From contig JAMYGW020000013.1 in NCBI GenBank assembly GCA_025617375.2, positions 186,001-250,000 of the forward strand: DNA of 64,000 bases, in the 5' to 3' direction. Positions 1-13,800 of the stretch are shown in pieces (the stretch's first letter is position 1; each line of letters begins with the position of its first letter). The notes beneath the pieces were generated by a model. The model was not told where the DNA came from, did not search any database, and worked only from the letters and a program-made list of their open reading frames with translations. The translations under genes were made by a program, and so were the position numbers. The stretch comes from Acarospora socialis (Eukaryota; Ascomycota; Lecanoromycetes; Acarosporales; Acarosporaceae).

Positions 1-2051
1 ACAAGCTTCAATCGCCGAATCGAGCTGTACATCCTCGATCTGAGTCCACCGAAGCTATCCAGGACGCTCGGCGGGGCGACCTACCACAAACGCGCCAACG
101 GAAGCGCGGCCTAGATGAAGACACCGAGGTTGTCGCGAAGACCAATAATGGTGGTAACGACGAGGACGCAGAAGAAGAGGAAGTGACTCGATGTATCTGC
201 GGCGAACAGGAATACCCCGGCATGCCCGTTATCTCAGCAGACTCATGGAACCGACGTAGCTCCAAGTCTGGGACTAAGGATACTAGAGATGCTCATCCTT
301 CGGCCCCGGTTCCAGAGCTCGCGCCAGAGGATGCCGGAGGGCTTTTTATACAGTGCGACACTTGTATGGTGTGGCAGCATGGAGGTTGTGTGGGCATCAT
401 GGACGAGGCCATGAGCCCGGAGGAATACTTCTGTGAGCAATGCAGGCCAGACCTGCACATTGTCGCTACTGGCACGAATGGGTACGGACGCTCTTATTCT
501 GTTTACTCGTCCCTCAAGTTTGTGTAGCGTCGTATTGCATCTTCGCCTTACTAGAAGCTGACAGCATACGGTTGTCTAGACAAAAATCCTCCCGTTACCT
601 CCCTGTTTACGAAGAAGCCTCACCGAAGACCTCACCAAGCCCTTCGAACCACGATCCTGAATCGAAAACAAGCAAAGATCCCAAATCTTCCCGCCAAAGC
701 GCCATGTCTCTCAGCACCAAGCGACGTTCAACAATGAACAGTCGGGATGCGGCGTATGATGAAGAAGAACAGTTGCGAATAGCCATTGAGCAAAGCAAGG
801 GGCAGGGCGTAGATGAAGATGTGGATAAACGGAGGAAGCGCGGCCGCAGCGATAGCGAAGAGTGAGTGTGCTCAGTCTTCCCAACTCGCAATGACCTTGA
901 AACTCATCGTACTAACCACGCCCCATTTCTCCAGAAACAAGCATAATATAAAGCGGCAAAGAACAGCGTCCAACTCGCCGTCGAACCCTTCGAACGCGAA
1001 CACAAACACGACGTCGCATGACGCAGAATCAGACGACGGCTCCCCATCCAACAAAGAGAACAATCACAGTGGACAGAAGAAAGTCCGAGGTGCCGCCGCT
1101 CGAAATCATCGCGAAAAGGAAATCCGAGATCGAGAAGCCGAGCGAGAAAAGGTCCGGGCAGAGGCGGCTGGGCGGCGGAAAGGGAGAGCCGAAAGAAGAC
1201 GAGGAGACGGTAACAAATCGAACGATCCGTGTCAGAAACCCCAGGCGTTAACCTCTACAGACTCCGATCCCTCCGACGAATACCCGCACTCACGAACAAC
1301 GTCCACCAAAGGCGCAGACAGCGCCGCTCAAACCATCGACCCACCCGCCGCCCCACGAGCCGCACCCGACACACCACCCACAACCCAAGACGCCCCACCC
1401 AAGACCTCCCACCGCAAAACCGGCCGGCCCTCCACCCGCCGCGGCCGCCTCGGACGCAACCAATATACCAAAGACCGCGACCACCGCGCCGACCTCGCCA
1501 ACGACCACGACCGCTCCCCGCTGCGCTCCCAGTCACGCGAGGGCGGCGGTGGTGGAGACGACAACCCCAATCACGGACCCGGCGGCGGCGGCGGCGGCGT
1601 CAACGGCACCCACAGCGGCGTGGCCGGCGAATCGGGCAAACCCAGCAAGCCGCGCTACATGAACCCGCACCGCACCTCCATGAACGAGATGAAGCGCCGC
1701 GTCGCCGCCATCCTCGAGTTCATCTCGCGCACGCAGCTCGAGATGGCGGCGGGCGAGCAGACGCCTCCGAATGGCCGAACAAACGGAACAACCGGAGGAG
1801 GAGGAGGAGGTGCGGGGACGGGACGAGGAAGCAGCGCGTTGATGGCGGGCTTGGCGGATGGCTTGCGGCCCATTTTGGCGATGAACGGCGAGCACGCGGA
1901 GACGGAGAAGGAGAAGGACAAGGGAAAAGCAGGCGCGGCGGGCTTGAGCGAAAGGGCGTTTGTGGACTTGAGCAGTACGGAGATGATGGATGTGCTGACC
2001 AGGAATCTGGTGCTGTGGCAGAAGGAGTATGGGAAGTATGGCGAGAAATGA
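1..2051 (+). CDS. CTI6: PHD-finger protein, Cti6-like (5' partial)
   Basis: Frame is open from the window edge; exons are <1..481, 580..861 and 935..2051, with both introns (GT-AG, 98 and 73 bases) joining in frame. The first exon carries a PHD finger: [10 protein letters not shown], then a disordered insert, then [15 protein letters not shown] and CEQCRPDLH. After the first intron follows SSRYLP, a stretch I associate with Cti6 proteins right after the PHD finger. A long Arg/Ser/Pro/Gly-rich low-complexity region follows, then a short conserved-looking helix near the end ([19 protein letters not shown]). Cti6 is a subunit of the Rpd3L histone deacetylase complex in yeast and reads methylated H3K4; that role is family knowledge, not visible here. 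The N-terminus lies outside the window. GGC and GGA runs within exon 3 give poly-Gly tracts that may vary in length. Confidence 0.85.
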
Positions 2052-2600
2052 AAGGCGCGTTGGGAGCGAGGGTTTGGGATGGACACTTGTTTAGTTGCAG
2101 CGCGGTTGGGGAAAGTACGGTGTTGTATGGGTATATTGGCAATTGTTTATCGTATGGACGCGGTTTGGAGGACGCAGTACACTTCCGTCCTTCCTCTCTG
2201 ATTGCCAATATCCTAAGCAAGCTTCAGGACGTGATCATCTTACCTACAGCTCTTGGTAAACGACCTTGTCTAACAAGGCTATGAAGCGAGGACCGCCTTG
2301 ACATTCCTTTTGCAATCTTATACACGACCGGGTGGGTGTCTAACCGGAGATGCTTAGGGCTTTGCAACAAAGCCCTAGTACAGAGGAGAGCCAGGATCTT
2401 CCCCACCGCGCGTGCGAATAGACCTTTGAGGTAGGCTTCGTTCCAAGACGATAGAACAATTCCGTTGAACCGTAGAATGCGGAATATATACAATTATACC
2501 CCAATACAACCCCGCCCGGCCATAATGGCTACGAAAAAGAAAATGCCCAAAACACCATCCTATGCAGTCCACCTCCCCCACTGCGGCCCTTGCAGTCCAT
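2052..2600. other. Intergenic, convergent 3' ends
   Basis: Spacer between the converging Cti6-like and myosin genes. It should hold both 3' UTRs. I see no gene, RNA or repeat in it. Confidence 0.6.
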
Positions 2601-5600
2601 CTATAAGAACCCCTTAGTGGTACTCGGCTTCCTCGTGACCCCCACCCCCTCCCCCGGCCCCGCCCCCGCCCCCACCAACGACACCCTCCTCCTCTCCCTC
2701 TCCCTCTCGCCCCCATCCCCCATCTCACTAAGCGCCACCAACGTGCCATTTCTCACGAGATTCAGATTCCCCCTCTCCATCCGCAGCGCCTTCCAGCCCT
2801 CCAACTCCCTCTCCAACCTCAACGCCTTCTCCCTCTCTTCCCGCAAATCGCGCTCCGCGCGCCGCGCCTGCAGCTGGTTCGTCGAGTCGGACGACTGCAG
2901 CTCGTCGATGGTCGCGAGCAGGCGCTCGATCTTGTCGCGTGACTTGGAGATGTCGTCGGAGAGCTGGGCGTTGGTTTTGTCGCGTCGGTCGATCTGCGAT
3001 TGCAGGTCGCGCACCGTGCGGTCGACGTTGCGGACGGAGCGGGCGGATTGCGTGCGCGCGGATTCGTGCGCTTCGAGTTGGGTTTCGAGCTGTTGCGGGT
3101 GGGGGGATTAGCATGCGGTGTTTGTGAGGTTCAAAGTGGAGGGGTTGGGGTAGAGGGGGGTCTGCGAACCTCTTGGATGCGTTTGTGCAGGAATCGCACG
3201 TCTTGGCTGGCCGAGGAGTATCCCTTGGTCTCCAGATCCACAAGCCGGAGCTGGAGGTCCTTGACCGATTTCTCCAGCGCTGCTTTCTCCTTGTGAAGGG
3301 CAACGTTGCTCTCTCGCTCGGCGACGACGTCCTTTTGCATCTCGCTCGCCAACGCCTCGGCCCGGCGCATCTTGCCTACTGCCGCGGCCGCGACGTCTTC
3401 CTGCTGCGCCAGGCTGGACTTGAGCTGGAGCAGCTCTCGGTCCATGCCGGCCGCGTTGCGCATTGACGGACTGTCACCGTGGGCCAGGTCCTCGAGGCGT
3501 TCGCCCGCCTCCGCCAACCGCGCTTCCAGGCCGCGTTTCTCTTTCTGCAGCATGTCTCGCTCGGCGGCGATGTCGTCTACCGAGGTGCGGAGGTTCCGTA
3601 CTTGCGAGAGGAGTGAGACCATCTTGCTTTGCACCTCGTTGTGGGCGCTGACGGCTTCTTCCCTCGAGCTGGACAGGTCTTGCAAAGTCATTTCGAGTCG
3701 GGACTTTTCTTTTGCCCACGTCGAACTGTTCAACACCTCGTCGTCCCATTTCGATCTCAACTCCTCCAACTCATCACGCATGCGGGTGTTATCCGACCGG
3801 ACATGAATGACGTTCTCCCGCTCAATTTCAAGCTCATTCGTTAGTGTCGAGAGTTCAGCTTGGTACTTCTTGCGGGTCTGCTCCATAGACGTCTCCTTGT
3901 CTTCAATGTCCATTGCCCTTTGGCTTCGGTAGTCTTCAAGCTCGTGTTGAAGTCGCTTCTTGGCTTGAAGGGCTCCGTCAAGATCAGCAGCCATGTCCTC
4001 GACTTTCTCTTCGTAGTGTTGATTCTGACGCTGCAGGTCCTCAATCAACGCATCCATCTGCTTCCGCTCGGACATGATCGTTGCGCAAGTCTCCTCGGCC
4101 TCCCTGGCTTGCGCCTTCGCAAACTGCTCGGCGCGAGATGCCTTCAGGACGGTAATCTCGGCTTGCTCCAACTTACTGAAATACTCGTCGGCACGGCCTT
4201 TGTAGAGGTTGAGACTGGACGTCACGTCCAGCAGCTTCGATGTCTCCGCATCAAGTCTGATTTGCAGATCGGAGAACTCTTGCAGCAATTGACTTCGGCT
4301 TGCGGCCTCATGCTCACCGGCAAGGGAAAGTTCCTGAAGTTCGGACTTGGCATCCCGAAGTGCGACCTCCAGCGATGCTTTGGTGTGTTTTATGTGGTCG
4401 AATTGTGTCCGAGCCTCTGCCAGTTCCGTAACAGTATTGTTGTGAGCTTGTAGGAGCGATTTTCGTGAATTTTCTTGCGAGTTAATGAGGTCGTAGAGCT
4501 CTTCGTGAGTTTTGGCCTGCACGTCCCGAAGAGACAATTCTCCGGAGTGGATTGCCCTCTCAAGCGCCGAGACCTTCTTTGCAGAATCGTCCAGTTTGTC
4601 GTGAAGGCGGTTATTCTCACGCTCGAGCTTTTGTACACGTCGGACCGATGGACTGTCGTCTTGCCATGCATCTTTAATGGGAGTCGATCGACCCAACTGA
4701 CTCTGGAGATGACGGTTCTGCATCTCCGTCATCTGGAGTTGATTCTGTACCATCTCTAATTCAGCGGCAAGGTCCATTCTTTTGTTATAGGCGACCGTGT
4801 CAACGGTCCGATCCGAGCGGCCCGAGCCATTTGTGTCGTTGCTGATATGTCTTCGATTAGGAGTCGAATAGGTAGGGTATGGTTTCAAGTCGGAATCTTT
4901 ACGGATATGCTTCGGGGACCTGGTGCTAGGTACAGCATTCTGGTTGATCTCTTCGAGAAGAGTACGCTTCGAGGTTGTGTGTCGACTATCAATCTCGGTC
5001 ATCTCATCTTCATGCCGGCGGCGGAGTTCCTGTAACTGTGTTTCGGCCCGTGTCCATTTCTCTCCCGTTACTCGAAGAGCTTGCTGTGACGCTTCGAGTT
5101 GCTGAGCAAGCGTTACAGCCTTCGCAATATCTGGCTGTACCACATCCCAACTTTCAGGTAGGCCATTAGAATTAGGATCGAAGACCTTGTGCAGGTGGGT
5201 GAGTTGATCGTGGCAATCTTGGATCTCCTTGTTGGCTTGTTCGAGCGCGGCTTGCACTTTGCGTGTATTTGCTTGAGCTTGTGTCTTGAGCTGCCTCTCA
5301 GTTTCGAGATTGCGGTTCGCCTCGGCCAACTGGATATTGGTAGTTGAGGAGGCCTTTTCAGCATTGCGACATGTCTTGTGTTCGCGAGCTATCTCGTGGT
5401 TAAGATCCTCGAGACTTAAAGCAAGCTTCTCTTTCTGTTTCTGCAGAGACGTAACCTCGATTTGCATCTCTCCATTCTGACGACGGAGGTCCTTGTTTTC
5501 TTGGTCGAGTTTTATCTTCTCGGCTTGGAGTTGAGTCAAGCGCGACCGCTGGGTATCACCTGCCCTAGAGTTTGACCTGGCAATGTCGAGGTTCTTCTGC

Positions 5601-8600
5601 TGAATCTTGTTGAGCAGTGCTCGATTGTCATTCTCAGATGCTGTCAGTCGTCCCTTGACTGTCACAAGCTCACGCTCCAGCCGCTCCTTGTGTTGATCAT
5701 GGTGGAGACGGAACGTCTCTGACTCCGAAATCATTCGAGTCAAACGATGGACTTCGCCAGCCAACCGGTTTCGCTCAGTCTCCGTCTCGTCCAAATGCTT
5801 GCTTTTGTCTTCGAGATCTCTCCTTAGGCTAGCTTGCCGTTCAGTGGCCTGCTTCGACACGCTCCGTTCCATGGCCGCCTCAGCCTGCATTCGCGAAGCT
5901 TCTTCCTCTGTGAAACGTTCTCGTAGCTTTACGAGTTCAACTTGCAGATCTTTACATCTCTTGTCGGCGGAGGCGCGTGCTTCCGTCGCACGCCGCAGTG
6001 TGTCCTGCTGCACATACATTTCCTTCTCTATAGTGATTTTGGATTCATTGAGAGTCTCGTATTCTTCTTTCAACACGGAGAGTTTGTGATCTCCAAGCAT
6101 CTGTACATCGTCTCGAGACTGCCTTTCCCGGCTTAAATCAGCCTGTGCTTGGAAGAGCTGTTCTTTGAGGTCCTTGATTTGCTGGTCGAGCATCTTCCGA
6201 TTCTGGCCCGCTTGAGTATCTTCCGAGATTCTGGCCTCAAGCAGCTTTTTCGCATCAGCAGCCTCCCGTTCAAGCTGCGTCTTCTGGGATTTCATAGCGT
6301 CCATCTCAGCACGAACTTCGCGTATCCGGTTCTGGATGTTGTCATGCTTGGCTGTAAGATTGCTTTTTTCACCGTCGAATGCCTTACGCTCAGTCTCATA
6401 CTTCTTGGCATCAATTCGCAGGATCGAGAGCTCGCTTTCTTTCCGCCGTACAAGATCCTCGTATCCAGTGGAAGTTGCTGAAAGCTCAGAGAGCTGAAGT
6501 CGAATCTGTCGATTATCCTCAACAAGTTCTCTGACCTGACTCTTTGATATTGAAAGCTCTTTCGTTGTGTTCGCTAGTTTGACGTCAAGATCTTGATCAG
6601 ACTTGAGCAATTTGCTCTCATACTCTTTGATTTTCCGATCCTTGAGCGATACTTGGCTGTTAAGCATACGGATTTCCTGGTTTAGATTCTCATGCTTCTC
6701 GTCTCTTTCAGCTCGCAGCTTGTCAATTGCCGAGATTTGTCCCGCAAGGTCTTGGATCTCTTCTGTCAACTCATTCTTTTCTGCTTCTAACCGACTGATT
6801 ATCTGCCCAGCTTGTTCCAACTGAGTACGCCACTGGTCGGCTTGCTCTTCGGCCCTCTTCTTTGCTACAATCAGTTCGTCCAGTTGTTCTTCAAGGCTTT
6901 CTTGGTCATCCAAGGCCCCAGCGAGTTTCTCACTCAGTTCGGTTTCGCGCTGTTGCAGTCGCTTGAATATCTCTTCCTTGTCAAGCGCCAATGCGCGCTC
7001 GCTTTCGAGGGTCTGTTGGATCCGCTGAATCTCACTATCAGCTCGCCTCCGGTCGTCTTCAAGCCTTTGGCGACCAGCAGCTTCCTGCTGGGCCTTCTCT
7101 TCAAGCTTTTGGATCATCTCATCGCGCTTCTTCACCTCGCTAGCTGTCCGGGTTGAACCCAACAACGGCTTCATTCTCACAAATAGCCTCCACCACGGAT
7201 TGTCGCAGAGATCGAGGTAGACCTGAACGTTGCGCTGAATGATGCGGGTTGCCTCGGCGCGGTACAAGCGCTTGTTGGCGATCCTCCGCTGAGTGAAGCC
7301 TCGAGCTATCGACTGAAATCGTGACATGATATCTCGAATAAGCGTGTCCCGTTGCTCTTCCAGTTCGGCCAGTACTCCAGCTCGGAAGAACACTTTTGTC
7401 AAGCCAACGCGGTACAAAGCCCTGTCGAGATCAAGCTTTTCAAGAATGATCTGCGCCGCGCTCTGGCCCTCGAGGTAACCCTTGGGCATGTTCCGACAAA
7501 GCACCTCATATCGTTGGCGGAATTCGGAGAAAGACAGACGGTTCGGAAAGCCAGTCCGTGCGATGCGTATTCCTTCGAGTACACCATTGCAACGAAGCTG
7601 GTCGAGAACAAGCGGTGCGCTGAACTGCTTCGGTTTTTTCTTGTGATTGGGTAAAATACATCGAACAAAATGAGGGTGAGTGGAATGGAGCTGATTCATG
7701 AGGCTTGACAGCTGTTCCTTGTGTCTTTGCGCCACGGTACGGAAGAGGCCCTTCTTGACACGACTTCGAGTTGCACCAACGTCCTCGTCGGGATCCGCAC
7801 AATCAGAGAATAGCTGAGCAATATGGCTTTCCGACGAAGTGGCAAGAAGTCGAGTGATGTTATCATTAAGCGGATCTTTGTTCTTCTCTAGCCACCCTTC
7901 AGTAGAATATTCGACCTCGGCCGCGTAATGCGTAAGAATGAAACCTTGGGCAAGCCGAGAGGAGCGATATTTTGGGCTTTTCCTGTCCCATAATGAATGC
8001 AGCTTCTCCGTAAAAGTCTTATCGGTGGCTTTAGGCATGACTGAATCCTCGTCAAGACACGAGAAGATACCAATTGGGTTCGGCAATTCGATGAGCTCGA
8101 TGGTTGGCTGCAAGTCACGGCCAAAGTCAATGAACTTCCATTCGATTTGTTCCCGTGCATACTCCTCTTGTTCGAGTACGAACATGTGATGGTTGAAGAA
8201 CTGTTGTAGCTTTTCATTCGTGTAATTGATGCAGAGCTGTTCAAAGCTGTTCTCTTCAAAGATCTCGAATCCAGCAATATCGAGTACACCGATAAAATGC
8301 AAATCGTCACGGCCCATACCCGGTCGATCGAGCTGTCTGTTGATTCGGGAGACCAAATCGCCGAAAGTGCGTTCGTAGATACCTTTCGAGAGTGCATCAA
8401 TGGCAAGTCGTACTTGCTCGGGCGTCTGCACCTTTTCGACCCATTCACGCCCGGCTTTGACTCGAGGGTGTAACAGCCCTTTGACAAAGAACTCGGACGG
8501 TATGCCGAGAAGGTGGCACACCTTCTCCACTTGCGCATGCGCTTCAGGTGTCAGGCTAGCTTGGTCCGCGCGAAGACTCTCTTTCATCACCGTCACGTTA

Positions 8601-10088
8601 CCAAGGTGAAGAACGCCAGCGATGGTCCGGAAGATCGAAAATTGTTCTCTCTTCGAAAGGCCCATGATATGGAACGCTTCGATCAACGAGTTCCATTCCT
8701 CGTTATCCGAGACTCCAGCTATATTGTCGTTTCCGCTTCTGGTGTACATGAAGTCTTCGACGTCCAAGCCCGAGAGCAAAATATCATCTTTCAACTGCCG
8801 ATCCGCGCCTCGGAGAAGCTGGTAGAAGACATGGTAATTCCGTTCATTGGAGTGAATGTTCACAACCCTTGACTTCTCCAATAGGTACCAGTCAATGAAC
8901 GCACCGGCAATCTGCCCGGATCTTGTGAATTCGATTCTTATGAACTTGCCGAATCGCGAAGAATTGTTGTTTCGCACTGTTTGCGCGTTGCCAAAAGCTT
9001 CTAATATCGGATTGGCTCTCAGTATTTGTTGGGACAAGTTTGAGAGCTGTTTGTTAGCGGACTTCGCTGTAGGGCTATCAGTTGTGGCAACAGCTGCGAG
9101 ATACTGGATGACTTTTTTCGTGTTCTCCGTTTTACCAGCACCAGATTCTCCACTATAGCTGAGGTTAGAGCAGCCCGTTCTGTGAAGTCCAATCTAAAAA
9201 CCTACGTGACCAGGATACTTTGGTTCTCTCCTTCTTCCACTAGGCTGCGAAAAGCCCCATCTGCCATTGCATAAATATGTGGTTTCGTATCCTCCCTACT
9301 TCTGCCCTTGTACATTTTGATGTACTCATTCGAGTAGATTGGTAGTGAGCAGTATGGATTGACTGTAACCAAGAACAGGCCGGAGTAGGTCTGTATCACG
9401 TCAGCTCGAACATCTCTCCACATATGATTAAAACACCGACGTAGATCAAGTCCGTCTGATAACGCATGTGCAGATTGTGTACAACGGACGCTTCGTTCAA
9501 GTGCGTCAATTCTGCCATGTCGTCTGCTTTGTCGAACTTGGCTGGGTTGACTTTATCGACATTGTTGATGTCCACCGTTCTTTGCTGAAAGGGTCACAGT
9601 GGATTAGCCTCATAGCTGAAACATCAATGACAGAGTCTTACGCTTCCATCTTCACATTGCACTAGCAGTTGGCCATCATTGAGGTCTTCAACTATCCAAC
9701 CCTTCACGAAGGCTGACTGTGGATCCCGCAGCCAAACGTATCGTTTGCCTGAGAAATCATTCTCCCCTTCTATGTGACTTATTTGTTCTTCGCCCCTCCG
9801 CGACTCTTCACTTTTTATGAATTTGGGCGCAAAGGTATTCGTGCTCGGTGTGATGCTACGGTTCGAGCTTGAGCGCTGCCGTGTTGTTCCTGAAGGTGCT
9901 ATCGTTGGGTTCATAGGCGAAAAGGACTGGGTTCGAGAATGGCCGACATGGGTTGTTGCCAGAGTCGGAGAGATCACCATGGATTTCGGCCTGGCGTTAG
10001 CTGGCCTTGGCCCTGGTGACGGAGACATAGAGCTGCGGTTGAAGGGATTGTTGCGCCATACTGAACCTTGAGGAGCTGACGAAGTCAT
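2601..10088 (-). CDS. MYO1: Class II myosin heavy chain
   Basis: Five exons on the minus strand: 10088..9642, 9584..9441, 9390..9206, 9158..3170 and 3089..2601, giving about 2417 residues with all phases matching. A disordered Ser/Pro-rich N-terminus (about 100 residues) precedes the SH3-like myosin N-domain and the motor. Motor landmarks: P-loop GESGAGKT (262-269), switch [11 protein letters not shown] (from 322), switch [18 protein letters not shown] (from about 552), and an IQ/neck region near 880. The rest, about 1400 residues, is a heptad-rich coiled coil, interrupted near the middle by a Ser/Thr/Pro-rich hinge. This is the layout of fungal myosin II (budding yeast Myo1, fission yeast Myo2), which drives the contractile actin ring at septation. 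The start is the ATG at 10088. The 80-base last intron adds the terminal 162 residues to the tail. Confidence 0.96.
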
Positions 10089-10813
10089 CCTGCTTCGCCG
10101 CTGTCGTTGCGAAGGATTGTCTGAAGTTGATCTTCGAGAAATTAAGCAGTGTTATGAAATCGTGACACCAGTTAAAATAACTGATACATTGGCCCCTGAT
10201 TGACTCGGCCGTGGACAAGCAACAGCCGAAGGTAAAACGAGAAGTCGTTATCGATGAATGTCGAAAACCTCGCTGTCGGGCATTGTGTTCCTCGAGAAAA
10301 CGAAAATGTAAACAAAGCCAAGAGTTACTCCGCGCCTGCGCTAAGTTTTACTCGAATGTACCTCGAACTTGTAGCCGCGCTGGTTCATTTTGTAATCATC
10401 ACGCTATCATGTGATATGCAATACCTTAGCGACCTCGAGATTTCCGCAACCGACGAAAGCTTCTAAAGTCTTGAACCATCACCTCGCACCTCGTCCCCTC
10501 TCTTTCGACAAGTCTCTCCATAGAGATATGGTAACATTCCAATGCCATTTGCGCCTTTGTACCTACTGCTCTCTTGATAGAGTCAGTCTCGCCACAGCGG
10601 ACTTTCCTTGACTGCCCTTGGCTCCGCCCGTCCATCAGCCCTAAAGATCATTACTACCTTGTCTCCGTAGATCCCCAACATCATCCTTTCCCAGACTGTA
10701 TTCACTCTTTTACTGTATATCCAACCATCTCAGTTTCAAGCTAATTCACAGTTAATGCCAACTTACACGTCCGTTGGAGAGAGCAGCCAGCTCCCACCCT
10801 ATTCTTCGCATAA
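10089..10813. promoter_or_regulatory. Divergent promoter region, myosin II / Red1-like
   Basis: 725 bases between two divergently transcribed genes; it must contain both promoters and 5' UTRs. The half nearer the Red1-like gene is pyrimidine-rich on the plus strand, as in many fungal 5' UTRs. I see no specific operator and no additional gene. Confidence 0.5.
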
Positions 10814-13800
10814 ATGTCGAACTATCCACCAACCCCATCCTTTGGCGGCCCTTTCAGTTCTACTAGAACATCACGCCCTCCACCGCCGACTTCAGTCATG
10901 CCACACAATAACTATCAGAGGCCTGATGGATTGAAGACTACTTCACACTCCACTCAGGATATCAGGTCTACGGTTGCTGCTAATTCATATTCCTTCAACG
11001 GAAACACTCAAGTCTTGCATCCAGAGGCATTCGGCTCTGGACTTCCACCCCCTCCTTTTCTCAACTTGGCTCACTTTCCGCATGGCTCGTTACCTCCACC
11101 GCCTTTCCCTCCTGTACCGATACCGCAGCATGGGTTTCCAGCACAGTTTCCGATACCAAGTCAGAATGGGCATGTGAAGTCTGCCGTGGAGAACCACACC
11201 CAGCAGTTTAACGGAGGATTCAGCTCCCAAGGGAGTGGTTTGCCCATCCCTCAGTGTGTCTATGTAGTGGGATTAGAAGGTGATAGAGAGGAAGGCGAGC
11301 TTAGTGATAGAGACATAAAAGATACATCGGCCAACTCCACAGCAACAAAAGATCGCGTCCATGAGCTTGTTTCTATTTCAACCAGCAGCGATCGTCAGGA
11401 TGACCGCCATTCATCATCGATAGTGCGAGTACAGGGTAAGACCCAAATTATCTTTCTACATTCTGTTCATTATATTAACAAGGTCACTTAGATACATCTA
11501 ATACATCTCGCAAAGAGAATTCACTCCAAAACTCTCCATATACTCAGTCGATACCCTCAACACAATCTAAACACTGTGATGGTTACAACATCACTTCGAC
11601 AAGTTCTGTGCCAAAGAAGCCTGCTTCACCCGCAGAAGATCATTTATCCGGTCAGCACGCGCTTGGGCGCAGAACGAGTGGTCCTGGTAGGTTTGTAGGT
11701 TCATAGTGAATATTGTCATGCTAAGCCTTGTGACAGTAGTGCATGCTCGAGACTTCTCGCCCGCGAATCGAAGCCGTGACCCGCAACAATCGTCAGAAGT
11801 GCGGTGGGCACCAAAAAACTCCATAAAGACTAATTTACCCGCGAGTACCAGAGATAACAACAATAACTACAAACTCGGAAGGCCACGGTATAGTCCTACC
11901 ATCGGAAAATCAGTCTTGGACATTCGAAAGCTGGCAAAGAATGCCCTGTTGGGATTATTACCGCACAGCATTCGATACGCAGACCTCTTAGCAGCGGGTG
12001 TTGATGAGATCACTTTGAGAAGTTTATATGAAGAGATTGGAGTCAAGGTCCCTCCGCAAATTCCTCTCACAACGACGGAGAACAACGACATGGGCCAAAA
12101 GCACTCCGCCGGGCTTACTACATCAAACAGTCATGTGAATAAGGACGGGAATCAACACGCTCCTCCAGTAGCGCGACCGCCTCCTCCACTGCCATCATCA
12201 AGTCCTAGTACCGCAACCTTCAAGCCGCCTGGACAAGACCCTGTGGTGTCTCCCGGGAACGACCTCGGCGTTGCTGTGAGCGCGCCAATGAAGCGACAGG
12301 AAGAAGTGAAATTAAGAGCGAAGCCATCCTCGCTTCCCGTCACAAATCCTGCAATCAAGCCTAATCAGCCGACGATGACCTCTTCGAAGCCCTTGGAACG
12401 TAAGGACTACATTGCGCGCATGCTAGCAGCCAAAAACGCAACTGCTAAAACCCCTTCCGCCAACGCGCTGTCGAACCAACTGCCACCTCGCGTTAAAGGT
12501 AGTCCCAATGAGAATCCCAATGAAGAAACTGGTGTCTTGCTCGAAACTTCAAATACCAAGGAAATGCCTTACTCAAAGCCTACTTTCAACGGGTCTAAGA
12601 CTATGGACTCGGAAGCCATAAAGCAAGCTCAAACCAATTTGGCCCGTCAGAAGATGGAGGCGCTTAAGAATCGCACTTTTGCCCAGCCTGAGCAAGCCTT
12701 GCCCTTGAGGTTTGAACCGCAAGCGCCACAGACTGCTAATCCAGCTACAGCTCCGTCAGTTGCCGCAGCTCTCATCACACCCCCCAAGTCGCAGCAGTTC
12801 ATCTCATCCCAGCCCTCAGCCTCACAGCCTCTACAACAAATCAAGCAAATATACAACTCAGGGCCGGAATCTCCGAGGAACCCGACGGTCGCGCAGGCAG
12901 AAAATGTACAGGTCAGCACGGCACCGTTTTCCGGTATTCCTGGCTTGTTCATGACATCAGCCACCTTGGCTGGAACCCAGAGCGTAGCATCTCTCACACC
13001 GAATGTCACTCAGCAGCCATCAACAGCCGGTATTTCAAGTACCAATCCGAGGAAACGTCCATTAGCAGCGGATCTTAATGACCTCTCTACAAGTACTCTC
13101 AAACGACCCTTCGGCCAAACGCGCCAGGTTGAAGTTGTGATTGATGTCAGCGACGATGACATTGTAGATATGGCGGATGACAGCGACATGGACATTGAAG
13201 ATGCGGAGAAAGAAACCATTTCTCGTCAACCTCAGACCATAACGGACAATTCAGCAACGAAGAGCGTACATGATCCTCTACTTCCGAGAGATAATAGCCG
13301 TAGGAAATCCGTCGTCGCTGCATCCACCCTGAACACGCCATCAGCACCTCAAACACCCGGGAAAGGCAAGCGACCTGAGGATTTGAGAAACAGAGAAGAG
13401 CAAATCCAGCTTATGCACGAGAAAATCGCCGAGTTAGAACAGAGGCGAAAGTCCAAGCAAAGCACCAGTCGGGCACACACCCCTGGAACTCCAAGGGTCT
13501 CAGCAGCTGCTCCGAATCCCAAACCAACGCCGGCAAGTGAAGCAAAGCCACCGGTGCCTACTGAGGTCGCCTTTGAAGCCCAAAATGAACAACTTGACGA
13601 TGGTCTCAGGGCAGATGAGCCAACCGCCACCGAAGCGGCAGCTGCTGAGGAAACCAGAGCAACAGAGCGAAAGGCCTTAGAGCAACGAGTTTTGGAGCAG
13701 AAGGCTCAGGACCAAAAGGCTTCAGAGCAGAAGCTACTTGATCTAGAAGCTGCCAAAATTCGAGCAGAAGAAGCAGAGCTAGCCATTGCCGAGGTCAATG

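Noticed and set aside
1229-2284. Arg-rich 351-codon frame on the plus strand
   Set aside because: It is the +1 shadow of the low-complexity third exon of the Cti6-like gene; the in-phase frame continues the PHD protein.
2728-3303. 191-codon minus-strand frame at the myosin 3' end
   Set aside because: Overlaps the myosin tail in another frame; the spliced model with exon 3089..2601 continues the heptads exactly.
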